Below, piece after piece: positions 1 through 6,863 of a stretch of 17,691 nucleotides of DNA (within the stretch, counting starts at the first letter, position 1; each line of letters starts with the position of its first letter). The notes beneath the pieces were generated by a model. That model had not been told where the DNA came from. It searched no databases and worked only from the letters and a program-made list of their open reading frames with translations. This stretch comes from Christensenellaceae bacterium (GTDB lineage Bacteria > Bacillota > Clostridia > Christensenellales > CAAEEZ01), in NCBI GenBank assembly GCA_020024085.1, contig JAHHUG010000019.1:1-17691 (forward strand). Reading direction: 5' to 3'. The translations under genes were made by a program, and so were the position numbers.

Positions 1-2
1 AA

Positions 3-950
3 ACAATAGGGTATAAAGTGGATAATTTGACTGAAGTTATACCTATTGATGATATGGATTTATCGGGCGAACTGGTAGCTTTACTACTAAAAGAAAAGGA
101 AGGTTTGCTTTACGGTGCAGTAGGAACTGATAGAATGCAAGCCTTTAGTTTGCTTAGTTTTTATAAGAAAAACCCTAATAAAATTAAGATAAAAGAGGTA
201 AAAAAGTACGAAACAAAACAAGAAAAAGCAAAGAACAATAAGGGAAATAACGGTAGAATAGAGCAAGTTGTAACTAGAGAAAATGACAATATATTAGAAG
301 AAAATACAAATAAAAAAGCTAACATAAAGCAAGAATTATTAGAAAATGAAAAAGATAAAATAAAAGATATTGCAGAAAATATTTCTCCTTATAATGATAA
401 ATCTAACGATAAAAATGATGTAAAAAATGAAGAAATACAACAAATTAATAATGGGAATATTGCTGATAAATGTAAAGAAAAAGATGTAGAAAATAGTGAT
501 GAAATTAGTGAAAAAATAGAAGAAACAGTTGATAAAAATGTTGCAAAAATCATTGCAAATAAAAATGAAAAAGTAGATGAAAAGGAATCATTAATTGATG
601 ATGGATTAGTGTATAAAGGAGATAATTTTTACCTCGCAATACATAATCAAATTGATGAAATTTTTGTTTGCTACAAGGAGGAAACTATCCTTAATAAACT
701 TGTGGAAAACTCTAGGTGGGCAAGGATAGATTACTCAAAAGATGAGTATTATGTGATTGGTATAATTAAGGAAAATGAGGAGGTAAAATACATTTGTTAT
801 GGTATTCCAGGAGTGTATTCTGTGAAGCCTCCAAAGGAAGTAAATGGATTTGCAAAATGGCTTTCGATAGAAAAAGATAATCCAAAAGGCAACGGATATT
901 GGATAATATATCAAGATGCAAAAAATGGTAATACCTTAAAAGTTGAATAA
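3..950 (+). CDS. Protein of unknown function, 5'-truncated by window edge; K/E/N-rich linker plus conserved-looking C-terminal domain
   Basis: I do not recognise a characterised function. The frame is open from the first bases of the window with no stop. A GTG at 18 could serve as a start, but it has only a weak AGGG upstream, so the true start probably lies outside. Numbering from that GTG, residues 1-58 look like the end of a folded domain (LLYGAVGTDRMQAFSLLSFY). Residues about 60-193 are a low-complexity, highly charged Lys/Glu/Asn/Asp linker, likely disordered or coiled. Residues about 194-310 form a compact aromatic-rich domain with YYVIGII, YICYGIPGVYSVKPPKE, GFAKWLSIE and GYWIIYQDA. 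From memory, this C-terminal pattern (YGIPxxYSxxPPxxLxGFxxWLP...GYWxxYQDA) recurs in uncharacterised clostridial proteins, but I cannot verify that here. There is no signal peptide or membrane segment in the visible part. It converges on ispDF and ends before a bidirectional terminator. Coding status is confident; function is unknown. Confidence 0.75.
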   Translation, partial: TIGYKVDNLTEVIPIDDMDLSGELVALLLKEKEGLLYGAVGTDRMQAFSLLSFYKKNPNKIKIKEVKKYETKQEKAKNNKGNNGRIEQVVTRENDNILEENTNKKANIKQELLENEKDKIKDIAENISPYNDKSNDKNDVKNEEIQQINNGNIADKCKEKDVENSDEISEKIEETVDKNVAKIIANKNEKVDEKESLIDDGLVYKGDNFYLAIHNQIDEIFVCYKEETILNKLVENSRWARIDYSKDEYYVIGIIKENEEVKYICYGIPGVYSVKPPKEVNGFAKWLSIEKDNPKGNGYWIIYQDAKNGNTLKVE

Positions 951-989
951 AAAAATCGACTATTTTTGCATTGAATAATAATGGCAAAT

Positions 990-1135
990 ATTCTATAAAA
1001 TTGCAAAATATATAGCAGTTTTATGGTTGAAAATAAAATGCAATACTATTCTATAAATCTCCAAAATAAAACACTCTATTTTACAAATTTAGTCAAAATA
1101 GAGTGTTTTTATTCTATAAAAATGCAAAATATATA
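990..1135. repeat. Three degenerate AT-rich direct repeats between convergent genes
   Basis: The copies at 990-1014 and 1111-1135 match at 24 of 25 positions, beginning ATTCTATAAAA and ending TGCAAAATATATA. A third, more diverged copy lies at 1048-1068 (ATTCTATAAA then a variable core, then CAAAATA). The starts are 58 and 63 nt apart. The terminator hairpin sits between copies two and three. No coding potential is visible. They could be a small interspersed repeat or remnants of local duplication. Confidence 0.6.
1068..1110. terminator. Bidirectional intrinsic terminator
   Basis: The arm 1068-1082 is a perfect 15-nt inverted complement of 1095-1109, with a 12-nt loop at 1083-1094. The G/C-containing core is CACTC/GAGTG. 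On the plus strand the stem runs into TTTTTATT; on the minus strand it also ends in a run of T followed by ATTTT. It lies between the stop of the plus-strand gene (950) and the stop of ispDF (1140), as expected for a shared terminator of convergent genes. Confidence 0.85.
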
Positions 1136-1139
1136 ATAG

Positions 1140-2246
1140 TTAAATCTTTTGTAAACTACATACGGAGTAGGTTGCAATACCTTGTTCGTTGCCGATTATA
1201 CCAAGTTTTTCGGTGGTTGTGCAACTAACTGAAATTTTGGAACTATCAATTTGTAAAGCAGAAGAAAGCACTTTTATCATATCGGGGATAATAGCTTTTA
1301 GTTTTGGTTTTTCTGCCATAATTTCGCTATTGATATTTACAATTTCAAAGCCATTTTCTTTTAGCATATCTCTTACTTTTTCAAGTAGAGTAATACTGCT
1401 TATTCCTAGGTATTTGTCATCGGTATCGGGGAAATAGTAGCCGATGTCTCTAAGCCCTGCTGCACCAAGCAAACTATCCATAATTGCGTGGGTTAGTACA
1501 TCAGCATCAGAGTGACCAAGTAGTCCAAGGTAGTGGTCAATTTCCACACCACCAAGAATTAATTTTCTGTTTTTAACGAGTTTATGAACATCATATCCAA
1601 CTCCCACAAAATGCCTTTTGTCAAGGTCATCTTGAGTGGTAATTTTTATGTTAGTTTCTTCTCCTTCAACTAGGTTTATAGGTTTAATATATTTGTTAAA
1701 AATATGCCCTTCATCAGTTGCACCATTTGTATCGTTTTGCATTGCCTTAATTAGTAGGTCAAGCCTAAAGCCTTGAGGGGTTTGCACCTTTTTAATATTA
1801 GACCTATTTACATATTCGCCTGTCGCAATATTGTATAAACTGTCAGTGCTATCGGTGTAGGGAATTGCACTATCATTTTTGATAGTGCTTTTTATGATTT
1901 TATTAATTAGGCTATTTGATAGATAAGGCCTTGCACCATCGTGGATAAGTACGATATCTCCACTTGCATATTTTAATGCATTTTGGATTGTGCCGGTTCT
2001 TGTGTAGCCACCTTGAACAAGTGTTATTTTGTCGTATTTTTCTTGTAGCCTTTTTGCTTCATCGTAAGTAATGCTAGAGTAGGTCAAAATAATACTGTCA
2101 ATATTTTCATTTATCACAAAAGGGAAAACAGCTGATTCTAGTACGGTAAATCCGTTTACCTTGTTGATAGGGTAGGTAAGCTTGTTTATACCATTCATTC
2201 TAGTAGCACTACCACCACCAGCAATAATTGCAGTTACCTTAGTCAT
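1140..2246 (-). CDS. ispDF: Bifunctional IspD/IspF: 2-C-methyl-D-erythritol 4-phosphate cytidylyltransferase / 2-C-methyl-D-erythritol 2,4-cyclodiphosphate synthase
   Basis: This 368-residue fusion would carry out two non-consecutive steps of the cytosolic MEP isoprenoid pathway: CTP-dependent activation of MEP (IspD) and cyclisation to MEcPP (IspF). IspE, the step between them, is not in the window. IspD spans about residues 1-210: glycine-rich loop IAGGGSATRM (8-17), K22, HDGARP (102-107) with D103, R148 followed by VQTPQGF, and NIKIT with K201. These match the E. coli residues around K27, D106, R157 and K213. The usual P-K-Q around the first lysine is N-K-L here. IspF spans about 213-368: GVGYDVH gives metal ligands D219 and H221, and HSDADVLTH gives H253. 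DIGYYFPDTD and TTTEKLG follow. The two domains are joined with almost no linker. ATG at 2246 is supported by GAGGT inside the end of rqcP, with an 8-nt overlap, implying translational coupling. Family assignment is firm. Confidence 0.96.
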   Translation of the reverse strand: MTKVTAIIAGGGSATRMNGINKLTYPINKVNGFTVLESAVFPFVINENIDSIILTYSSITYDEAKRLQEKYDKITLVQGGYTRTGTIQNALKYASGDIVLIHDGARPYLSNSLINKIIKSTIKNDSAIPYTDSTDSLYNIATGEYVNRSNIKKVQTPQGFRLDLLIKAMQNDTNGATDEGHIFNKYIKPINLVEGEETNIKITTQDDLDKRHFVGVGYDVHKLVKNRKLILGGVEIDHYLGLLGHSDADVLTHAIMDSLLGAAGLRDIGYYFPDTDDKYLGISSITLLEKVRDMLKENGFEIVNINSEIMAEKPKLKAIIPDMIKVLSSALQIDSSKISVSCTTTEKLGIIGNEQGIATYSVCSLQKI

Positions 2247-2484
2247 AGATTACCTCATACATACAATTTGCATCTTCCTTTTTAATGGCATTCTCAAGGG
2301 ATAGTACTCTAAATTTTACGGTACTATTCATATAAACAACCTCAACGATATCGCCAACTTTTACCTCTTTTGAAGGCTTTGCAGGTTTGCCATTAATTAA
2401 TATTCTATCCTTATCGCAAGCATCTTTGCTTACTGTCCTTCGTTTGATTATTCTACTTACTTTCAAAAATTTATCTATTCGCAT
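2239..2484 (-). CDS. rqcP: RqcP-type S4-domain RNA-binding protein (YabO/Hsp15 family)
   Basis: An 81-residue basic protein with an S4 RNA-binding fold over nearly its whole length. It starts MRIDKFLKVSRIIKRRTVSK, followed by RILINGKPAKPSKEVKVGDIV and ending in NCMYEVIYD. The beginning and layout closely resemble B. subtilis YabO, now RqcP. That protein binds 50S subunits carrying stalled peptidyl-tRNA and works with RqcH to drive alanine tailing in ribosome-associated quality control. RqcH is not in this window. The ATG at 2484 is preceded by AAAGGTGA, and an extended -10 element lies just upstream, so the transcript has a very short leader. It is the first gene of a two-gene minus-strand unit with ispDF. 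The role is from the family; the match is by sequence pattern recall. Confidence 0.9.
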   Translation of the reverse strand: MRIDKFLKVSRIIKRRTVSKDACDKDRILINGKPAKPSKEVKVGDIVEVVYMNSTVKFRVLSLENAIKKEDANCMYEVIYD

Positions 2485-2487
2485 AAT

Positions 2488-2519
2488 TCACCTTTAGTTT
2501 CTAGTATTATTTTAGCATA
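2488..2519 (-). promoter_or_regulatory. rqcP-ispDF promoter (extended -10) and ribosome binding site
   Basis: Read on the minus strand, TATGCTAAAAT (-10 hexamer TAAAAT at 2509-2514 with an upstream TG, i.e. an extended -10) precedes a Shine-Dalgarno AAAGGTGA at 2488-2495 and the ATG at 2484. No convincing -35 is visible at 17 nt, which fits an extended -10 promoter. The predicted leader is only about 20 nt. Confidence 0.5.
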
Positions 2520-2551
2520 CTTTGGCAAAAAAAACACTATTAATTTTGTTG

Positions 2552-2575
2552 ATGCAAAATATCGTATTTTTGCAT
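2552..2575. repeat. Near-perfect palindrome ATGCAAAATA / TATTTTTGCAT
   Basis: Arms 2552-2561 and 2565-2575 are complementary apart from one extra T, with a TCG spacer. It lies upstream of rqcP in the divergent spacer. The same core words appear in the spacer downstream of ispDF: TATTTTTGCAT at 961-971 and TGCAAAATA inside the repeats at 1002 and 1123. It is not followed by a T run on the plus strand. It could be an operator or a small repeat element. Confidence 0.5.
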
Positions 2576-2793
2576 AGAAAAACAGGTATTATGTCGAAAA
2601 TTTTTGAAAATATTTTTTAATTTTTTTGAGGGTGGTGCTTTTTGACAAAATATTTTATGGAGGTTAGTTTCAAATATGTAAAAGTTGGTATATTTTTGGT
2701 TCGATTTGCTTTGGTTTTTTAGCGAAAAAATCCCTATATATTAATAATATAGTAAATTTTTATAAATATTTTATCATAAGTGTATACAATCGC
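2576..2793. other. Gene-free AT-rich part of the rqcP-rpoB divergent spacer
   Basis: No supported gene. The stretch is dominated by A/T runs. It holds an isolated TTGACA at 2642-2647 without a partner -10, a short T6/A6 hairpin at 2713-2732 (loop AGCG), and an alternating AT block near 2735-2750. It probably acts as upstream spacer for the rpoB promoters. I see no relic of rplJ or rplL coding sequence. Confidence 0.5.
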
Positions 2794-2830
2794 TTGACAC
2801 CCTTGACAAGTAATGTTATTATATTACAAT
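2794..2830 (+). promoter_or_regulatory. Two overlapping sigma-A-type promoters for rpoBC
   Basis: A perfect -35 TTGACA occurs twice, at 2794-2799 and 2803-2808, 9 bp apart. The first pairs with TATTAT at 2817-2822 (17-bp spacer). The second pairs with TACAAT at 2825-2830 (16-bp spacer). Both are near-consensus, so two start sites a few bases apart near 2830-2838 are expected. They would drive rpoB and rpoC. Confidence 0.8.
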
Positions 2831-2983
2831 CTATAAGTATGCTGAAAAATACGCCCTCATTCATTTTCGTATAACTTAAAGGGGTAATTTAAGCTGTTTT
2901 TTTAGATGTTTAACAACAATTTTTTTAGCAAACAACACGGTATATGTGTTTAATTTTTATTAATTTTAAAAGCGAGGTAAAAT
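2831..2983 (+). promoter_or_regulatory. Untranslated leader of rpoB with two weak stem-loops and ribosome binding site
   Basis: About 150 nt lie between the promoters and the rpoB ATG at 2984. Stem CTTAAA 2875-2880 / TTTAAG 2888-2893 is followed by a T run at 2897-2903. Stem AACAC 2934-2938 / GTGTT 2946-2950 is followed by a T-rich stretch. Both stems are short (6 and 5 bp), so attenuation is only a possibility. GAGGT at 2974-2978 is the rpoB Shine-Dalgarno. No riboswitch class is recognised. Confidence 0.4.
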
Positions 2984-5900
2984 ATGTCTCAAAGAGTTCA
3001 CGAAGTTAAATATGGCAACACCGCAAGAAAGAGCTTTGCTCGTATTGATGAAGTAATCGATATGCCATATCTTATCGAAGTGCAAAAAGATTCTTATGAC
3101 AAGTTTTTGGCAGAAGGAATCAAGGAAGTACTTGATGATTATTCTCCAATAACAGACTTCTCTGGAAAGCTAGAGCTATCATTTTTGGATCATCGTTTTG
3201 ATGATAAGCCAAAGTACGACATTAAGCAATGTAAGAGCAAAGATGTCAACTATGCTATTCCACTAAAAGTTACAGTTAGGTTGACAAACCTTGAAACTGG
3301 CAACTTTTTAACTGATGAAGTTTTTATGGGTGATATCCCTCTAATGACCGATAACGGTTCTTTCGTTATCAATGGTGCAGAGAGAGTAGTAGTAAGCCAA
3401 TTGGTTAGAAGCCCAGGTGTTTACACCGAAGCAAAGAAGGACAAGAATAACGATGACCGTTATTTCACAACAGTAATCCCTAGCCGTGGTGCTTGGCTAG
3501 AGTTTGAACAAGACTTTAACGATGTTTCTTGGGTAAAGGTTGATAGACAAAGAAAGGTTGCAACCACCATTTTGTTAAAGGCTTTAGGTTATGGTACAAA
3601 CGAGGTACTACTTGACCTATTCGATAACAACAAAATTATCGCTCAAACTTTAACTAAAGACCCAACTGAAACAGAGGAAGATGCTAAACTTGAATTATAT
3701 AGAAAGTTAAAGCCTGGCGAGGTTCCTTCACAAGAGGCATTAGCTAACCACATTAAGAATTTGTTCTTTGATTTCAAGAGATATAACATTGAAAGAGTTG
3801 GTAGATATAAGTACAACAAGAAGTTAGCTTTATCAAACAGATTGGTTAACTTGGTTGCATTTGAAGATGTTGTAAATCCACTTACCGGTGAAATTATTGT
3901 TTCTAAGGGCGAGAAGTTTACTAAGGAAACAGCACTTCAAGTTCAAAATGCTGGTATTAATACTGTATTTGTTACAAAGGCAGATGGTACAAGATTTAAG
4001 ATGATTGGTAACAACACTGTTGACCTAGATGCATTTGTTGATTGCAACCCAAGAGAACTTGGTATCCTTGAAAGAGTTTACTATCCAGTACTTAGAAAAA
4101 TGCTAGATGAAATTGAGGATAGAGATGCTCTACTTCAAGCAATCAAGCTAAATGCTAACGAACTTGTTTCAAGACATATTACAAAGGAAGATATCGTAGC
4201 AACTGTTAACTACAACATCGGCTTAAACGAGGGCTTCGGTGTTCTTGATAACATTGACCACTTGGCAAACCGTAGAGTTAAGTCAGTAGGTGAGTTACTA
4301 CAAAATCAATTTAGAATTGGTGTATCAAGACTTGAAAAGGTTATTAAGGAAAGAATGGGTGCAGCACAAGACCCAGATGCTGTAACTCCACAAAGCCTAA
4401 TTAATATTAGACCTGTAACAAGTGCAATTAAAGAGTTCTTTGGTTCAAGCCAATTGTCACAATTTATGGACCAACCAAACCCTATTGCAGAGCTTACACA
4501 CAAGAGAAAACTTTCAGCTCTAGGCCCTGGTGGTTTGAACAGAGAAAGAGCTGGTTTTGAAGTTCGTGATATTCACTATACTCACTATGGTAGAATGTGC
4601 CCTATCGAGACTCCAGAAGGACAAAACATTGGTCTTATTACTTCACTATCATGTTTTGCTAGAGTTAACGAATATGGATTTATCGAGACACCATATCGTA
4701 AGGTTGATAAGGAAACTGGTATCGTAACAAATCAAGTAGATTACCTTGCAGCAGATGTAGAGGACGAAATGATTGTTGCTCAAGCAAATGAGCCACTAGA
4801 TGAAAACAACCGTTTTGTAAACTCTCGTGTTACTTGTAGATTTGTCGAGGAAATCAGGGAGTTCCCAAGAGAAAGTGTTGATTATATGGACGTATCTCCA
4901 AAGCAACTTGTTTCTGTTGCTACTGCACTTATCCCATTCCTAGAGAACGACGATACAAACCGTGCCTTGATGGGTTCAAACATGCAACGACAAGCAGTTC
5001 CACTAATCAAAACTGAAGCTCCTATTGTTGCAACAGGTATCGAACATAAGATTGCTTACGACAGTGGCGTATGTATTATCGCTAAAAATAGTGGTGTATG
5101 TAGCTATGTTGATTCAGATAAAATCGTTGTTACTACTGACGATGGAAGAGAGGATATGTACACTCTTAGAAAATTTGTTAGAAGTAACCAATGTACTTGT
5201 ATTAACCAAAGACCTATTGTTGACAAAGGTCAAAGAATTATCAAGGGTATGGTAATCGCTGATGGTCCTGCTTGTGAAAACGGCGAACTTGCACTTGGTA
5301 AAAATATGCTTATCGGCTTCATGTGTTGGGAAGGCTACAACTTCGAGGATGCTGTCCTAATCAGTGAAGACTTGGTTAAGGACGATGTTTACACATCTAT
5401 CCATATCGAAGAGCACGAAATTGAAGCTAGAGATACAAAACTAGGCGAGGAAAAGATTACTCGTGATATTCCTAACCTTGGTGAAGATGCACTTAAGAAC
5501 CTTGATGAAGAAGGTATCGTAAGAATCGGTGCAGAGGTTCACTCTGGCGATATCCTTGTTGGTAAAGTTTCTCCTAAGGGCGAAACAGAACTTACTCCAG
5601 AGGAGAGATTGCTTAGAGCAATCTTCGGTGAGAAAGCAAGAGAGGTAAGAGATACTTCACTTAGAGTTCCTCACGGTGAGAGTGGTATCGTTGTTGATGT
5701 AAAGGAATTTACAAGAAAGAACAAAGATGAGCTTGCTCCAGGTGTTAGCAGAAAGATTAGAGTATATGTTGCTCAAAAGAGAAAGATTTCTGTTGGTGAT
5801 AAAATGGCTGGTCGTCACGGTAACAAAGGTGTTGTTTCTCGTGTACTTCCAAGAGAGGATATGCCATTCTTGGCAGATGGTACTCCATTACAAATCGTGC

Positions 5901-6850
5901 TTAACCCACTAGGCGTTCCTTCTCGTATGAACATCGGACAAGTACTTGAGGTTCACCTAGGTTTAGTTGCAAAACTACTTGATTGGAAGGTTGCTACTCC
6001 AGTATTTGATGGTGCTGAAGAGGACGACATTAAGGAATTGTTTGCAGAAAATGGTATTCCAACCGATGGTAAAATCCAACTTTATGATGGTAGAACAGGT
6101 AAACCATTCGAGAACAGAGTAACAGTAGGTTACATGTATTACTTGAAGCTTCACCACTTGGTTGATGATAAAATCCACGCTCGTAGTACTGGTCCTTACT
6201 CACTAGTTACACAACAACCTCTAGGTGGTAAGGCACAATTCGGTGGACAAAGATTTGGTGAGATGGAAGTTTGGGCATTGGAGGCTTATGGTGCTGCTAA
6301 TATCCTACAAGAGATTTTGACAGTTAAGTCAGATGATGTTGTAGGTAGAGTTAAGACTTACGAGGCAATCGTAAAGGGCACTAATATCTCTGAACCAGGT
6401 GTTCCAGAATCATTCAAAGTTCTTGTTAAAGAATTTAACAGCTTGGCACTAGATGTTAAGATTATAAATGAAAATCACGAGGAAGTTGATATTAAAGACT
6501 TTATCGAGGAAGAAAGAGATTCTAAGCCTCAAAAGAAGGAAGTTGAAAAACAAGAGGTTGACCTATTTGGCGAAGACGGCTTAAATGTATTTGGAGATTT
6601 AGGTACCGATAATACTTCTAATGATGACGAAGAAGATGATGGAATGTTAGACCTATTTGCTGACTTCAACGATGATACCGATTTTGATAAGTTCAACTTA
6701 TTCAAAGAGGATAAGGAAGAAGCAATTGTAGATGATGATTTAGATTTCGGTGACGATGACAACGAAGATGACGACGACGAAGATGATGATGATTTATTCG
6801 ACGAGGAAGTTGTATTCGATGGATTTGACGAATCTGAGGATTTGGACTAG
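2984..6850 (+). CDS. rpoB: DNA-directed RNA polymerase subunit beta, with long acidic C-terminal tail
   Basis: The catalytic beta subunit of RNA polymerase, 1288 residues; B. subtilis RpoB is about 1190, and the difference is a C-terminal extension. Conserved landmarks run in order: early SQRVHEVKYG, the rifampicin region GSSQLSQFMDQ to ALGPGG (about 487-515), the ETPEGQNIGL loop, the active-centre lysines K940 in GDKMAGRHG and K948 in HGNKG (E. coli K1065 and K1073), and the C-terminal SRMNIGQVLEVHLG, QPLGGKAQFGGQRFGEMEVWALEAYGA and DDVVGR regions. The family core ends near LALDVKI at 1160. Residues 1160-1288 are an acidic, likely disordered tail with DLF/NLF motifs at 1193, 1223, 1238 and 1270. 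Lys509 replaces the Arg equivalent to E. coli R529 in the rifampicin pocket. The ATG at 2984 has GAGGT at a good distance. It is followed 13 nt later by rpoC. No rplJ-rplL lies upstream. Confidence 0.99.
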   Translation: MSQRVHEVKYGNTARKSFARIDEVIDMPYLIEVQKDSYDKFLAEGIKEVLDDYSPITDFSGKLELSFLDHRFDDKPKYDIKQCKSKDVNYAIPLKVTVRLTNLETGNFLTDEVFMGDIPLMTDNGSFVINGAERVVVSQLVRSPGVYTEAKKDKNNDDRYFTTVIPSRGAWLEFEQDFNDVSWVKVDRQRKVATTILLKALGYGTNEVLLDLFDNNKIIAQTLTKDPTETEEDAKLELYRKLKPGEVPSQEALANHIKNLFFDFKRYNIERVGRYKYNKKLALSNRLVNLVAFEDVVNPLTGEIIVSKGEKFTKETALQVQNAGINTVFVTKADGTRFKMIGNNTVDLDAFVDCNPRELGILERVYYPVLRKMLDEIEDRDALLQAIKLNANELVSRHITKEDIVATVNYNIGLNEGFGVLDNIDHLANRRVKSVGELLQNQFRIGVSRLEKVIKERMGAAQDPDAVTPQSLINIRPVTSAIKEFFGSSQLSQFMDQPNPIAELTHKRKLSALGPGGLNRERAGFEVRDIHYTHYGRMCPIETPEGQNIGLITSLSCFARVNEYGFIETPYRKVDKETGIVTNQVDYLAADVEDEMIVAQANEPLDENNRFVNSRVTCRFVEEIREFPRESVDYMDVSPKQLVSVATALIPFLENDDTNRALMGSNMQRQAVPLIKTEAPIVATGIEHKIAYDSGVCIIAKNSGVCSYVDSDKIVVTTDDGREDMYTLRKFVRSNQCTCINQRPIVDKGQRIIKGMVIADGPACENGELALGKNMLIGFMCWEGYNFEDAVLISEDLVKDDVYTSIHIEEHEIEARDTKLGEEKITRDIPNLGEDALKNLDEEGIVRIGAEVHSGDILVGKVSPKGETELTPEERLLRAIFGEKAREVRDTSLRVPHGESGIVVDVKEFTRKNKDELAPGVSRKIRVYVAQKRKISVGDKMAGRHGNKGVVSRVLPREDMPFLADGTPLQIVLNPLGVPSRMNIGQVLEVHLGLVAKLLDWKVATPVFDGAEEDDIKELFAENGIPTDGKIQLYDGRTGKPFENRVTVGYMYYLKLHHLVDDKIHARSTGPYSLVTQQPLGGKAQFGGQRFGEMEVWALEAYGAANILQEILTVKSDDVVGRVKTYEAIVKGTNISEPGVPESFKVLVKEFNSLALDVKIINENHEEVDIKDFIEEERDSKPQKKEVEKQEVDLFGEDGLNVFGDLGTDNTSNDDEEDDGMLDLFADFNDDTDFDKFNLFKEDKEEAIVDDDLDFGDDDNEDDDDEDDDDLFDEEVVFDGFDESEDLD
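6752..6793 (+). repeat. GAY/GAR codon tract encoding poly-acidic run in rpoB tail
   Basis: Fourteen consecutive codons (residues 1257-1270) are GAC, GAT, GAA or a single AAC, giving DDDNEDDDDEDDDD. It is a trinucleotide-like low-complexity tract, in frame, near the 3' end of rpoB. Mixed GAC/GAT codons make it an imperfect repeat. Confidence 0.8.
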
Positions 6851-6863
6851 GAGGTAGTGTTAG

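Noticed and set aside
990..1135. CRISPR-like array of three ~25-nt repeats with ~35-nt spacers
   Set aside because: Only three copies, one strongly degenerate, very AT-rich, one interval is a terminator hairpin, and no cas genes are nearby.
2657..2722. 21-codon open frame (starts MEVSFKYVKVG, hydrophobic end) downstream of an isolated TTGACA
   Set aside because: No ribosome site at the right distance and no -10 for the TTGACA; too short to support without conservation data.
2906..2953. 15-codon leader peptide in the rpoB leader (MFNNNFFSKQHGICV)
   Set aside because: The nearest Shine-Dalgarno-like AAAGGGG is over 20 nt upstream and there is no strong terminator/antiterminator pair; Phe/Asn content is what AT-rich DNA gives by chance.
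6464..6850. RpoB acidic tail as a frameshift artefact
   Set aside because: The frame runs smoothly from conserved rpoB to a normal stop, the rpoC ribosome site overlaps that stop, and the tail is rich in meaningful acidic/LF patterning rather than random composition.
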